Below, one piece after another: positions 27,625 through 37,211 of a stretch of DNA of 64,000 bases (position 1 is the first letter of the stretch; each line of letters opens with the position of its first letter). The position numbers and the translations under genes were made by a program. This stretch comes from CAVPFA01 sp963703655 (GTDB taxonomy: Bacteria; Actinomycetota; Acidimicrobiia; Acidimicrobiales; Bog-793). A model generated the notes under the pieces. It saw nothing but the letters and a program-made list of their open reading frames with translations, had not been told where the DNA came from and made no database searches. The DNA is taken from positions 782,632-846,631 of the forward strand of contig CAVPFA010000004.1 of assembly GCA_963703655.1 (NCBI GenBank), read 5' to 3'.

Positions 27625-28534
27625 ATGAGCGCCAGACAGATCTCGATGAGCGACGAACTCGGACACACTCTGGCAGTTCACCCGGGTCGAGCAAGGAGTC
27701 GCCGTCACTTGCTCCGTCAGCAGTCGCGAGTCGTCAGGACTGCCATCGCCTTTTTGATGTGCGTGCCCTTTCTCTACCCCTTCTATTACCTCGCGACATC
27801 GGCCCTTAAGACTCCGTTGTCCTACGTGCGGGATCCGCTTGGGCTCCCGAATCCCATAAGCTTTAGCCAGGTGACAGGAGCGTGGAATGCCGCGAATCTC
27901 GGCCAAGCGCTGCTCAACTCCCTCCTCGCGGCCGGAATTGGCTCTGTGATAGTCGTCGTCTTATCGGCGCCGACCGCCGAATGGTGTTCCAGGACGCGAT
28001 CACGGGCGAAGACGATCGTGCTCGCCTGCGTCGGTGTCGTATGGATGGTCCCGACGATCATTATCATCATCCCGCTATTTGTCGAGTTCACCAGCCTTCA
28101 TCTAATAAACAATCTCGTAGTGCTCGGCGTCGTCTACGGCGTAAGCAATACGCCCCTTGGAGTCTTTCTGATCTACGCCTACCTTGGGGACTCCTTCGAC
28201 CCACAGATCCGCGAGGCGGCAGCGGTCGACGGCGCTCGTCCGCGCCAGGTGTTCCTGCGCATCTCGCTGCCTCTCTGTCGTCCAGTCATTGCCGCGGTGG
28301 CTGTGCTGGCCTTCCTATTCGCCTGGGGCGACCTCTTATTCGCCTTGGTGCTGCTTCAGTCGAGCTCGCTCTGGACCGTTCCCCTAGCGACAACCGACTT
28401 CGTCACGCGGTGAAGGTGTGAACCTCCAGGAACAAGCCGCAGCCGCCCTCATCGCAATGGGTCCAGTCCTCTTGCTCTTCTGCCTTTTCCAGAAGACAAT
28501 CACCAAGGGCATGGTGGCGGGCTCAGGACGCTAA
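27625..28534 (+). pseudogene. Sugar ABC transporter permease, MalG/UgpE type, frameshifted near the 3' end
   Basis: The second permease of the pair. The first frame (27625-28413, 262 aa) has the MalG pattern, with FYPFYYLATSALKTP-like entry, and the EAA loop IREAAAVDGARPRQVFLRISLP, but stops at 28411 within the last periplasmic loop (TTDFVTR). The +1 frame continues straight away with GEGVNLQEQAAAALIAMG, a last membrane helix and the basic end, to TAA at 28532. Removing one base near 28405-28411 restores a 302-aa permease of normal length. Either an assembly error or a recent lesion that would inactivate the importer. Confidence 0.85.
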
Positions 28535-28576
28535 AACGCGACGCGGCGATGAGGTCGGCGGCAGGGTCGGATCCTA

Positions 28577-29745
28577 ATGTCTTCGAAGATAAGAAGTACC
28601 ATGGTGCAAGGGATCGGCGTTCTGGGACTTGGGAGGGTCTTTCAAGCCCCATACAGGCGGCTCATAGACGCTCTAGAACGCGACGAGCGAGTGACGTTCG
28701 TAGCGGGATATGACCCAGATCCCCGTCGACGCGACGAACTCGCTTCAACCAGCAAGGCTGACGTGAGCATGGACAGTGCAGACACTCTCGTCGCACGCGA
28801 TGACGTCGATATCGTGCTGGTGCTGACGAGTATGAACGAGCACGCCGCGCTCGCTGAGAAAGCACTAAGAGCAGGGAAGCACACACTCGTTGAGAAGCCG
28901 ATGGCGACCGATCTCGACCAGGCTCAACGTCTGATCGAGACGTGGAAACAGTCGGGACGGCAATTTGGTCTGCGCGCCACACATTCTCCTCTCGCCAACT
29001 TATCGCGAGCTCCATCGGCGTGTCAGCGAACAGGAAATCGGCCGACTGGTCCTTGCCCGGGCCCGTTACGGGTGGTCGGGGCCAACGTGGGGCGAGTGGT
29101 TCTATAAGTCCGGCGGGGGGGCGCTGTTCGACCTTGGTGTCTATAACCTTGTCAGCTTGTGCGGCTTCGTCGGCTCGGTCCGGCACGTGACTGCTTGCGA
29201 GGGTACGGCCATTCCCGAGCGGGTAGTCGACGACGAACGGATCACCGTGGAGAGCGAGGATAACGGCCACCTCCTCCTGGACTTCGGCGACAGCCGGTTC
29301 GCCTCAATCATGACGGGATTCACCATACAGCGCTATCGCTGGCCCGCGATCGAGCTATACGGAACCGAAGGAGTGCTCCAGCTGCTCGGCGACGACTGGG
29401 CTCCCCGAGGGGTTCGAGCAATGGCTTAATGCCAAGGGGACGTGGGAGATCTTTCCGGAGAAGGACCCCAACTGGCCCTGGACTGACGGACTACGGCACC
29501 TAGTCGACTGCATCGAATCTGGACTCCCCACGGTCACGCGTCCCGAGCACGCCTACCACGCGCTCGAGGTGATGCTGGCCGCCAAGCAGGCGTCGCGCGA
29601 AGGCCGGGCTGTCGAGATCACGAGTAAGTTCCCGACCGTCGAGTACGGAGTCACCAGGGCTGTCAAGGTCTCCGAACGACTAGCCCAACCGAAAACCCTT
29701 CGTCGGACGGTGGATCGCCGCAGTCGAGGAGACGAACCGTGTTGA
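28577..29745 (+). pseudogene. Gfo/Idh/MocA-family oxidoreductase with two frameshifts
   Basis: Three frames in succession make one protein. Frame one gives the Rossmann part (GIGVLGLGRVFQAPYRR) and catalytic Lys in TLVEKPMATD. At the T3 run 28964-28966 one extra base shifts it to a frame reading VCAPHILLSPTYRELH and GGGALFDLGVYNLVSL. At the C4 run 29403-29406 another extra base shifts to EGFEQWLNAKGTWEIF and on to TGA at 29743. With both bases removed the product is 388 aa with no other defect. It follows the sugar permeases and would oxidise the imported sugar or cyclitol. Confidence 0.8.
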
Positions 29746-29910
29746 CGAGCTTGCCGATGCCCTCGATCGAGATGACGATGCTGTCACCGTCGCACAACGA
29801 GAACGCCGCCGGCGTGGCGCGAGACAGCATCGGCCAGAGCAGTAATTACACCCGAAGCCAGCAATGCGCTACCGCGAGCGTGAGGGCTTCCTCAGTCGTG
29901 AGGCGCCTCA

Positions 29911-31126
29911 TCACCGCGTGCCCGGAGGCGGAATCTCCGGATTACGGTCGGTGGATATCGGGGCGGGAAGTGACGCCCAGTCGAACGACGTGGTGAGCTG
30001 CTCGGTGGAACCGCTTTCAGCAGAGCGGTAGGCCCTTTCAATGATGTTGATCACGTGGCGAGCGTGGCTGGCAGTCACCGGCGAGGGCGTGCCGTCGCGG
30101 ATCCAGTCGACAAGTTGCATGACGTCCTCGAAGACGTGGGACTCGGGGATCTCGGCATGCCGGCCGACCACGTGAGGAAGCACCCGCATCTGGGTGTCCC
30201 AGTCGGAGGAAGGAGCTCCGGTCGTCAGCTCCCTGCCGGCAAATTCGAACGGCTCTCCGTTGAGTGACAGACCCCTGATTTCTCCTTCGGTACCGAAGAA
30301 ACACCCAGCTGCGAAGTCGTCGATTATCGTCCCACCTGCGGTCCCGGTCACGACGGCGAATGCACCGTTCCCGAAGTCAAGGAGCGCGATGGTGTTGTCG
30401 TCCATCTCCGCCGGGATCTTGCGGCCGGCGAACTCCCGCTCGGAGATCACCAGTCCCGAAAGAGCCGTCACCCGCTTGGCTGGTCCGAGGACGCTGGTGA
30501 GCCCGTGCAACGCGTACGCCGTCATGTCATAAAAAGGCCCGCCTCCGGGCCTTTTGAAGTACCAGCTCGGGTCGATCGGAGACTTCGATGCCTCCAGCCG
30601 CTCCGGCTCCTCCTGCTCGTGATAGCGGCCGAACGCGCAACCGCAGATCGCCCAGCTGAGCTTTCCGATCACGCCTTGTTCGATCAGCTCCCGGGTTCGC
30701 CTCAGTTGCGGTCGAAGCACCTCGCCCGGTGAGGCGACGATGCGGAGATCAGCGCGTTCGGCGAGCTCGATGAGCTCGTCGGCTTCCGCAACTGTCGTGC
30801 TCATCGTCTTGTTGAAATGCACGTGCTTACCTGCAAGTAGTGCGCTTCGGCCGTGTTCGGCGTGGAGCGCGATCGGAGAAGCGATGGTTACCGCTTCGAT
30901 CTCCTGATCGGATAGCAGATCTTCGATCGCCTCGTAATGTCTCGCGACGCCGAAGGTGGCTGCTGCATCCTCTGCCGCGTCCACGCACGGGATCGCACAG
31001 GGCAACCACCGACACGACACCATCGAGATCGGCTGCGCACAAGTGTGGCAGCAGCGCTCGGAGCGTAAGAGTGCCCACACCGACGATGCCCAAGCGGACA
31101 GGGTCGGACGAGAATCGGACAGTCAT
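29911..31126 (-). pseudogene. Gfo/Idh/MocA-family oxidoreductase with one frameshift
   Basis: The N-terminal frame starts at 31126 with MTVRFSSDPVRLGIVGVGTL and runs to ALCDPV; one extra base near 30985-30995 then shifts it to DAAEDAAATFGVARHYEAIE and the rest of the protein down to 29911. Corrected length is 404 aa. It is a close paralogue of the enzyme at 22526-23731: both have NKTMSTTV at the Lys motif, the long YFKRPGGGP block and ESHVFEDxMQL near the end. Its start overlaps the stop of the next oxidoreductase in ATGA, so the two genes are coupled behind the GntR gene. Confidence 0.85.
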
Positions 31127-32226
31127 CGCGTGTCTCCTTCTCTCGCTTGCATCGCGACGGTGAAAGCTTGCGGCGCACCGAGCGTCACGGTGCGACCGCT
31201 CCGCGCCGCTTCACGAGTGGCCTCGATTACCTCGAGCACGTGAATGGCGTGGTCGGCACTGAGAATGGGAGCGCGTCCAGACGCGATGCACTGCAGGAGA
31301 TGCTGAATCCCCAGCACATGGTCAGGACCCCCCTCCCGCTCGTGTGCCACCGGCAGGTTCGTCCAGTCGTGCAGTCCTGCATGCACGAGCGAAATCGGGG
31401 CGGCGACGTCGAACAGGCTGAAGGCGACAGCGCCGTGGTCACCTCGAAGCTCACAGTCCGCGGCAGCACTGCCGACCGTCGAGAAGCTGGCTTCGACCGA
31501 TGCGGTGCAGCTGCCAAGCCTCGCAAGAAGCTGCCACTCGTCCTCAGCCTCGACTGCTATGACCTTGCCCTCAAAGGGACCCTCGATCACAACGAAGCTT
31601 TCTCGAGCCTGCGACGCGATCGCCGTTACGCTCGATACGGGCCCGAGGAGCCCGGTCAGCACATGCAGCGGGTAGACGCCCATGTCGACGAGCGGCCCGG
31701 CTCCTGCCTCGAAGTAGGGAGACGGGTCCGACAGATATCCGGGCCAGGGTGGCACGCCCGCGAGCGCCTGAGCGCGTGCGGCACGTATGACTCCGAGTTG
31801 GCCGGACCTGAGGATCTCACGAACCTCGAGTACCTGGGGAAACAACATGACGCTCGGGGCGCAGACGAGCACGAGGTCTCTGGCTGCCGCCTCGTCCCGG
31901 AGTCTTCTTGCCTCATTGGAAGTTCGGGCCAGCGGTTTCTCGGTGTAGACATGCCGGCCGGCCTCGAGAGCCGCAAGGGTGACCGAGTAATGAGTGTTGA
32001 TCGGGGTCAGGTTGACGACGGCGTCGATGTCGCTGCGAACAACCTCGAGATAGTCCGTCGACCACCTGGGAACGTGGTACTCGTCGGCGACACGTCGAAC
32101 CCGCTCGGGATTGCGGCCACAGACGATCGAGATCTCCGCCTTTCCGGCCAGGCGATGCCACTCGGGAAGGTAGTCGCGCTCGGCAACGTCTCCCACTCCA
32201 ATCAAGCCCAGTCGAACAGGGGTCAT
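31123..32226 (-). CDS. Gfo/Idh/MocA-family oxidoreductase
   Basis: A 367-aa NAD(P)-dependent dehydrogenase. It begins RLGLIGVGDVAERDYLPEW (Rossmann), has the catalytic Lys in HVYTEKPLARTSNEA, and the second-domain block GAGPLVDMGVYPLHVLTGLLG. Its ATG overlaps the stop of the GntR gene and its stop overlaps the start of the next oxidoreductase, so regulator and both dehydrogenases form one operon. The family acts on sugars, inositols and amino sugars; the exact substrate is open. Confidence 0.92.
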   Translation of the reverse strand: MTPVRLGLIGVGDVAERDYLPEWHRLAGKAEISIVCGRNPERVRRVADEYHVPRWSTDYLEVVRSDIDAVVNLTPINTHYSVTLAALEAGRHVYTEKPLARTSNEARRLRDEAAARDLVLVCAPSVMLFPQVLEVREILRSGQLGVIRAARAQALAGVPPWPGYLSDPSPYFEAGAGPLVDMGVYPLHVLTGLLGPVSSVTAIASQARESFVVIEGPFEGKVIAVEAEDEWQLLARLGSCTASVEASFSTVGSAAADCELRGDHGAVAFSLFDVAAPISLVHAGLHDWTNLPVAHEREGGPDHVLGIQHLLQCIASGRAPILSADHAIHVLEVIEATREAARSGRTVTLGAPQAFTVAMQAREGDTR

Positions 32227-33113
32227 GCTACCCCGAGGCCGTCACTCCGGGTCTTGCGTTGAGAGTCGTGCGAGTCCCCCTCCTCGGGCGTCAGCAACCG
32301 TACGACGCCATCGGTCCTCCGTCGAGACTCGAGGTGAAACCGAACCCTATTCGCTCGGTAGAGCACACGAAAATACTCGACAGGCCGCTTCGGTTCCGCG
32401 AAGGCAGTTCCCTCAAGCCGCAGCAGAGGTTCCCCGACGGGAACGTCGAGCTTCTCGGCTTCAGAAGAGGTACACCGCGTGACGTCGATGACGCTTTCTG
32501 CCCAAGTGACGACCGTACCGTAGCGTTCCTGCAACAATCCATAGAGGGACTGATCCGCGAATGACAAGTCCAGGAGGCCAGGGTAGGCGCGAGCCGACAG
32601 GTACGTCTCCAGCAGTGCGACAGGCTCCCTGGCGAGGATTGCCAAGCGTTCGAGGAAGGTCGAGTCACCCGTGCGCATTCCGAGCGCCCTGGCGATAGCA
32701 GGTGGCGTCGGGACGCGCTCCTGACGCAGGACCCGCGTGGCGACCTCTACTTGCTGGTCCCGGAGGCTTTCGGTCAACGAGGGCAGGATCGAGATCTTCT
32801 CGTCCAGGCCGGGGGTGCGAACGAAGGTGCCCTGACCGCGGTTGCGGACGAGCAGCCCTTTGCTCACCGTGTCGAGGATCGCCTGTCGGACCGGAGCCAG
32901 TGACACCCTGAACAGTTCCGCCAGGTACCGCTCCGGCGGGAGTTTCTCACCATCGGAGACTTGGCCGCTTTCGATCAGGTCGACCAGTAACTGGCTTATC
33001 CGAGCGTGGAGCGGAACGCTCGAGTTCCGCGCCAATGACACGTCGCTCATGAGTGCGGTCCAGCGCTGCATCGTCTCTTGTTGTCCCTCACGGAACGATT
33101 GAAGTCCAGACAC
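32223..33113 (-). CDS. GntR-family transcriptional regulator, UTRA (HutC) type
   Basis: A 296-aa repressor-type regulator. The winged helix covers about residues 30-100 (SDGEKLPPERYLAELFRVSL and VRQAILDTVSKGLLVRNRGQ) and the UTRA ligand domain about 125-280 (FLERLAILAREPVALLETYL). UTRA domains bind sugar phosphates or amino acids and release DNA. The promoter at 33123-33151 would start transcription at about the GTG at 33113, which supports this start over internal ATGs at 33071 and 33050. It is divergent from the double-cupin gene, and probably controls both directions. Confidence 0.9.
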   Translation of the reverse strand: MSGLQSFREGQQETMQRWTALMSDVSLARNSSVPLHARISQLLVDLIESGQVSDGEKLPPERYLAELFRVSLAPVRQAILDTVSKGLLVRNRGQGTFVRTPGLDEKISILPSLTESLRDQQVEVATRVLRQERVPTPPAIARALGMRTGDSTFLERLAILAREPVALLETYLSARAYPGLLDLSFADQSLYGLLQERYGTVVTWAESVIDVTRCTSSEAEKLDVPVGEPLLRLEGTAFAEPKRPVEYFRVLYRANRVRFHLESRRRTDGVVRLLTPEEGDSHDSQRKTRSDGLGVA

Positions 33114-33127
33114 TAGATAGGTATTAT
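33099..33127 (+). promoter_or_regulatory. Predicted leaderless promoter of the double-cupin gene
   Basis: TTGAAG and TATTAT are 17 bases apart; the -10 ends seven bases before ATG 33134. The same base pairs serve as the -10 of the promoter on the other strand. Confidence 0.6.
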
Positions 33128-33151
33128 GACGTTATGACTTTGTCCCGTCAA
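33123..33151 (-). promoter_or_regulatory. Predicted leaderless promoter of the GntR operon
   Basis: On the minus strand TTGACG and CATAAT are 17 bases apart, and the -10 ends about ten bases before GTG 33113. It overlaps the plus-strand promoter, so polymerase could not use both at once. Confidence 0.6.
33124..33138. promoter_or_regulatory. Direct repeat TTATGAC over both promoters, candidate operator
   Basis: TTATGAC occurs twice with one base between. The repeat covers the shared -10 region and the cupin start codon, a fitting place for the adjacent GntR protein to bind, although most GntR sites are inverted repeats. Confidence 0.4.
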
Positions 33152-34030
33152 GGCGAACCCGTGTCCTTGGACGCTCCCATTAAGAGCGCCATGGAACGTT
33201 CGTATCGGGCATCGCCGAGACCGACATTTCACAAGCCGACACTAATCACACGCCAGTCGGCCGTACGGCACCTTTGGGGCGACCCGGAGTCTGGGGAGGT
33301 GGCGGATTGGATCTACGTATCGAGCGAGTACATCCACGCTCTCGTTTTCGGGCTCGAGCCGCATGGCTCCTTCCGCCATTCCCCGCATCATCGGACGGTT
33401 TTCGGTGCCGACGAGCTTCTCCATGTGCTGGAAGGTGTCATGGCGATTACAAATCCGGAGACCGGTGAGGTCTGCCGGGTCGAGACCGGCGAAAGTGTCT
33501 TCTTCCGGCGCGACACCTGGCATCACGCATTCGCCCACGGTGAAGGACCCCTGCGCGTTCTCGAGCTGTTCGCCCCACCGCCCTCGACGGGATCCTCCGG
33601 CGCTTACGCACAGACGCGGCCGTATCTTGATGGCAGCCGGTACGCCGAGGACGAACTTCTCGGACAGCTCGCGCCCGCCAGCCCTGACCCGCAAACGCTT
33701 CGGCGCCTCGACCGCCGCGACATCGTTTGGCGCCGTGACTTGGGCGTGCTCGTCGGGCTGTATGCGAGCACCGAGCACTTCACAGTTGGACTCGTCGAGG
33801 TCGACCCCGGGCAGGCAGCCGACGTACATGCGCACGGCGGCGACGAGATCCTCTACATGACCGAAGGCCAACTGATCATTCGCGCCTGGCAGTCGGAGGA
33901 AGTCGGCGTATTCGAGGTGGGTCCTCACGATGCTTGTTATCTTCCCGTCGGCTCCCGCCACGAGTACCGGAATTTCGGGAGCTCTACGGCGCGAGCCATC
34001 TTCGGTGTCGCACCGACCTATCTCGAGTGA
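33134..34030 (+). CDS. Double-cupin protein
   Basis: A 298-aa protein with two cupin barrels. The first (about residues 75-165) has HSPHHRTVFGADELLHVLEG and the later His in TWHHAFAHG; the second (about 210-295) has DVHAHGGDEILYMTEG and SRHEYRNFG. Metal-binding His/Glu residues are present in both. Cupin pairs include sugar isomerases, dioxygenases and seed-storage-like binding proteins. ATG at 33134 fits the promoter. Divergent from the regulator and next to three sugar dehydrogenases, it is probably an isomerase or epimerase in the same pathway, though the reaction cannot be named. Confidence 0.85.
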   Translation: MTLSRQGEPVSLDAPIKSAMERSYRASPRPTFHKPTLITRQSAVRHLWGDPESGEVADWIYVSSEYIHALVFGLEPHGSFRHSPHHRTVFGADELLHVLEGVMAITNPETGEVCRVETGESVFFRRDTWHHAFAHGEGPLRVLELFAPPPSTGSSGAYAQTRPYLDGSRYAEDELLGQLAPASPDPQTLRRLDRRDIVWRRDLGVLVGLYASTEHFTVGLVEVDPGQAADVHAHGGDEILYMTEGQLIIRAWQSEEVGVFEVGPHDACYLPVGSRHEYRNFGSSTARAIFGVAPTYLE

Positions 34031-34375
34031 GCCTCGTTGTCGGGATAGACGCGGGAGGTACCAAGCTTCTCGCGGCCGTGGTCGACCCGAGCGACGGTCG
34101 AATCCTCGAACGTCATGAAATGGCGACCGATCGTCACCGCGGAAGTGCGGCGGTCCTGAGCGATTGAGTCGATCGTGCGAAACAGGCGGTGGGCACCCGG
34201 ACGGTCGATGCGATCGGCATCGGCGTGCCCGAGTTGGTGTCATTGGACGGCCAGATCCAGAGCGCCGCGGGCCAGGATTGGCGGGACGGGAATTGGAAAG
34301 CCGCACTCGCCTCGATCGCGCCGGTCCATATCGAATCGGATGTGCGTGCAGCGGCGATCCCACATTGGCATCGCT
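34027..34375 (+). pseudogene. ROK-family sugar kinase/regulator, broken and truncated
   Basis: GTG at 34027 overlaps the cupin stop and starts LVVGIDAGGTKLLAAVVD, the ROK phosphate-binding motif. A TGA at 34165-34167 interrupts the frame, yet the same frame goes on with VDRAKQAVGTRTVDAIGIGV, PELVSLDGQI and HIESDVRAAA, all ROK-like. The glucokinase core with the zinc-binding CGxxGC motif is missing, because homology stops near 34355 and WhiB-like sequence follows. This is a true double lesion: a nonsense codon plus loss of the 3' two thirds. Confidence 0.75.
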
Positions 34376-34597
34376 ATGCAAGTCGCGGGCGTGGGCACCG
34401 CAGCGTTCTTCCCCGAGCGCGGACAGATCGCCGACGAGGCGAAGGCCCTCTGCCTGAGCTGCCCGGTGTCCGCCGAGTGCCGCGGCTACGCCGTCAGCGA
34501 CCTCAGGCTCGTCGGCCTCTGGGGCGGCACGGCAACAAGGGTGAGGGAGCGAATCAGGGCGAGCAAGCTGCCCGGCTGTGCAATAACGTGCAAATAA
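34376..34597 (+). pseudogene. WhiB-family regulator remnant lacking the first cysteine
   Basis: The frame from ATG 34376 (73 aa) gives FFPERGQIADEAKALCLSCP, VSAECRGYA and VGLWGGTATRVRERIR, the WhiB iron-sulfur and GVWGG signature. Only three of the four cluster cysteines remain; the N-terminal one and the sequence before it are replaced by the end of the ROK fragment. It is best read as a remnant joined to the ROK piece by deletion, but a short functional protein is not excluded. WhiB proteins are actinobacterial. Confidence 0.7.
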
Positions 34598-34748
34598 CGG
34601 TTCGGGAAAGCGGGCTTTTTTCTTGCCGCTCGGTGCTGCTCGAAATGGCCTGTGAGCAGGAAATCTCAGAAAGCACGCAGGTCCGGGATGGGCGACGCAT
34701 TGGCGCCTGGGTCGGCGCCGAGAGCGACGGTACGAGCGAAGGAGTCAC

Positions 34749-36107
34749 GTGGCGCTGACGAGAAGGCAGCTGCGGGATGCGTTCGCCATCGCCGAGCGCT
34801 TCGTCCGCTACCAGGCTCTTAAGACTTCGACACCAGCCGTCTCCTATGGGCTTGCCGACGACGGTGACATCGTGCTCGCCGGTGCACGAGGTCTCGCCGA
34901 TCTCGCCTCGGGCGAGGCGGCCTCAACAAAGACCGGATACCGAGTCGCCTCCATCACCAAGACGTTCACCGCCACGGTCGTCATGCAGCTGGTCGAGCAG
35001 GGCAGAATCCGCCTCGACGAGCGGGTCGTGACATACCTCCCGTGGCTTCAGCCAGCCCTCGGTCGCTCGGAGGTCACGGTTCGCCACCTGCTCACCCACA
35101 GTGCGGGGATGATCAGCGACGGATCGTGCGCGTGGGAGGACGACGACTTCCCCGACCGCGACGCCCTTCATCGCGACGTACTCGAACAAATCGTCGTGAC
35201 CGATCCGTCTGTAGGCTTCTTGTACTCAAGCGTCGCCTACGCGCTCCTCGGCGAGATCATCGAGCAGGCCGATGGCAGGCAATTTGCTACCGCGCTCGAC
35301 CGCCGGGTCGTGCGTCCCCTAGGACTCGACGCCACGGGCACGAGGATCACCCCGAAGACGTCGGCCCGCCTCGCGACAGGTTACTACTGGCGGCGACCTG
35401 ACGAGCCGTACGTGCCTGCGAGACGATCTGAGTCTCGAGCCTTCGAGCCGGCAGGAGGGCTGATCTCGAACATCGTGGACCTGCTCAGTTACCAACGAGC
35501 CCACCTTCCTGGCGACAACCGGCTCGTGACGGAGCTCACCAAGCGCGAGATGCAGCGGGTGCAGTGGCAGCGGAGCGAGGAACCTCACCACGGCTATGGG
35601 TGGATGATCTGGACCGTCGACGGGATCGGGCTGTGCGGTCACAACGGGGGGTACGTGGGCTTCAACACGAGAATCGCATTTTCCCGAGACCTGGGCCTTG
35701 TGGCCGCTGTCCTCACGAACACGATCGGCCCACTTGCCTTCGTTGCCATTGACGCCATCTTCCACGTCATTGCTCGAGTCCGTGAAGTCTGGGACGACGC
35801 CTATGAGACCGCACACGGGTACACAAGGGCGTCGCTTGCTCGCTTCGAGGGCCAGTACCGGGGCAGCTTCGGAGAGATCCTCGTCGCCCGGGTCAACAAC
35901 GCCCTTTATCTCCTCGACCCTGATGACGAGCGCCCGATGCGCCACGCGGCCCGCCTCGTCCCGATCGACCAGCGGGCTCGCTTTCGCATCGTCGACCACG
36001 AGGACTACGGTCATCGCGGTGAGACCGTATCCTTCGCGCCCGCCAACCGCGGCAAGGCAGCTACCTTCCGCTATGGCGTGAACGAGCTCCTCCGAGCCGA
36101 CCCGTGA
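34749..36107 (+). CDS. Serine hydrolase, beta-lactamase class C / penicillin-binding-like
   Basis: A 452-aa esterase/peptidase of the class C beta-lactamase fold. The catalytic SxxK is in RVASITKTFTATVV (about residue 76), the second motif, normally YxN, reads YSSVAYALLG, and HNGGYVGF stands for the KTG triad. A C-terminal extension of about 100 residues (after 350) is beta-rich as in related D-aminopeptidases and esterases. GTG at 34749 follows gaaggagtc. There is no clear signal peptide, so it is probably cytosolic. Substrate unknown. Confidence 0.88.
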   Translation: MALTRRQLRDAFAIAERFVRYQALKTSTPAVSYGLADDGDIVLAGARGLADLASGEAASTKTGYRVASITKTFTATVVMQLVEQGRIRLDERVVTYLPWLQPALGRSEVTVRHLLTHSAGMISDGSCAWEDDDFPDRDALHRDVLEQIVVTDPSVGFLYSSVAYALLGEIIEQADGRQFATALDRRVVRPLGLDATGTRITPKTSARLATGYYWRRPDEPYVPARRSESRAFEPAGGLISNIVDLLSYQRAHLPGDNRLVTELTKREMQRVQWQRSEEPHHGYGWMIWTVDGIGLCGHNGGYVGFNTRIAFSRDLGLVAAVLTNTIGPLAFVAIDAIFHVIARVREVWDDAYETAHGYTRASLARFEGQYRGSFGEILVARVNNALYLLDPDDERPMRHAARLVPIDQRARFRIVDHEDYGHRGETVSFAPANRGKAATFRYGVNELLRADP

Positions 36108-36129
36108 CCACGGAGCCCTGCCTCCGTGG
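36108..36129 (+). other. Hairpin directly after the serine hydrolase gene
   Basis: CCACGGAG and CTCCGTGG form an eight-pair perfect stem with a six-base loop, starting at the base after the stop codon. There is no T-run, so it is a candidate terminator of the kind common in GC-rich actinobacteria. Confidence 0.45.
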
Positions 36130-36502
36130 ATTGTGGCATGCGGCCCTCTGGCTAAAATTTCTTGGTCTACGGGCCTCTGGATCTTGGTCCACTTGGTGCA
36201 CGATTACTCGGGTTCCTTCGAGCGAACGCCCGCCTCAAGCAGAGCGCGCCATGCTGGCTCGATACCGCAGTCAGGAGTCAACGCCAAGTCGACCTGACCA
36301 CTCTCGTCAGATCCGACGAGCCGTATGCACTCACGCCGGTCAATCGGTGTTCCCCACAAGCCGATATGGTCAATCCACATGACTGATTCATTTGGATTGG
36401 GAGAGTCTCGGGATATTGCCGAACAAAGCGACGGTCACCGCCGCCGGCGGGTATGGTCGCTCTCGTGCCCGCTGCCGAAGCTTGCAACACGAAAGGAACT
36501 TC
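36130..36502. other. Intergenic stretch without recognisable gene
   Basis: Only short frames occur; one of 74 codons ending at 36386 shows no family pattern. The ribosome binding site gaaaggaac at its right end belongs to the next gene. Confidence 0.45.
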
Positions 36503-37066
36503 GTGACCGACATCGCGCAACTGCACCGCAGAGCCCTGGACTCCACTCGGGTAGTGGTCGCCGGGATCGCAACCGACCAGATGGGGTTGCCCACGCCCGA
36601 TGATGAGTGGGATGTCCGAGCCCTGCTCAATCACGTTGTCTCCGGCAACCTCTGGGCGGCCGAGCTAACGGCCGGCCACACAATCGACGACGTCGGCGAC
36701 CGCCTCGACGGCGACCTCGTAGGCGGCGACCCGCTCGGGGCCTATGACCGCTCGGCCGAGGCGGCTGCTGCCACGTTCGAGGTCCCCGGTGCCCTAGACG
36801 CGCCGTGCGCCGTGTCCTACGGACCGGTGCCTGGCTCGGTCTACGCGGGCCACCGCTTCGTCGACGTGCTCATCCACGGATGGGACCTCGCCGCGGCCAC
36901 CGGGCAGAGCACCCTCCTCGCCCCCGACCTGGTGGCCGCGTGTCTTGAAGTGATCGAACCTCAAGTCGACTTGTTGCAGGCGAGCGGCGCCTTCGCGAGC
37001 CCAGTCGATGTTCCCATCGACGCGGACGCTCAAACACGGCTTCTCGGCCTGCTCGGCCGAAGGTAG
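36503..37066 (+). CDS. TIGR03086-type DinB/mycothiol-dependent maleylpyruvate isomerase fold protein
   Basis: A 187-aa four-helix metal-binding protein. Family features are EWDVRALLNHVVSGNLWAAE (metal His) and the block FVDVLIHGWDLAAATGQ with the second His. Members in actinobacteria use or relate to mycothiol. GTG at 36503 is chosen because gaaaggaac precedes it; the open frame runs back to 36392 without support. Its reaction is unknown. Confidence 0.85.
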   Translation: MTDIAQLHRRALDSTRVVVAGIATDQMGLPTPDDEWDVRALLNHVVSGNLWAAELTAGHTIDDVGDRLDGDLVGGDPLGAYDRSAEAAAATFEVPGALDAPCAVSYGPVPGSVYAGHRFVDVLIHGWDLAAATGQSTLLAPDLVAACLEVIEPQVDLLQASGAFASPVDVPIDADAQTRLLGLLGRR

Positions 37067-37211
37067 GTCCCTCAACCGACGACGGCGTGCCCCGCAGGCA
37101 CCACGGTTGCACTCGGGGTCCTATCAAGCCTGCAGCCATACCTGCCGATAAGAACGGACATGTCACGAAACATTGCGTGCCCTGAGGGGTGTCCAGGCGC
37201 GTGACTGACTC

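Noticed and set aside
34165..34167. In-frame TGA in the ROK gene as a selenocysteine codon
   Set aside because: No selenoprotein of this family is known, no SECIS-like hairpin was evident and the gene is truncated just downstream; a nonsense mutation is simpler.
36162..36386. 74-codon plus-strand frame after the serine hydrolase gene
   Set aside because: No family pattern, no ribosome binding site, and composition consistent with intergenic DNA.
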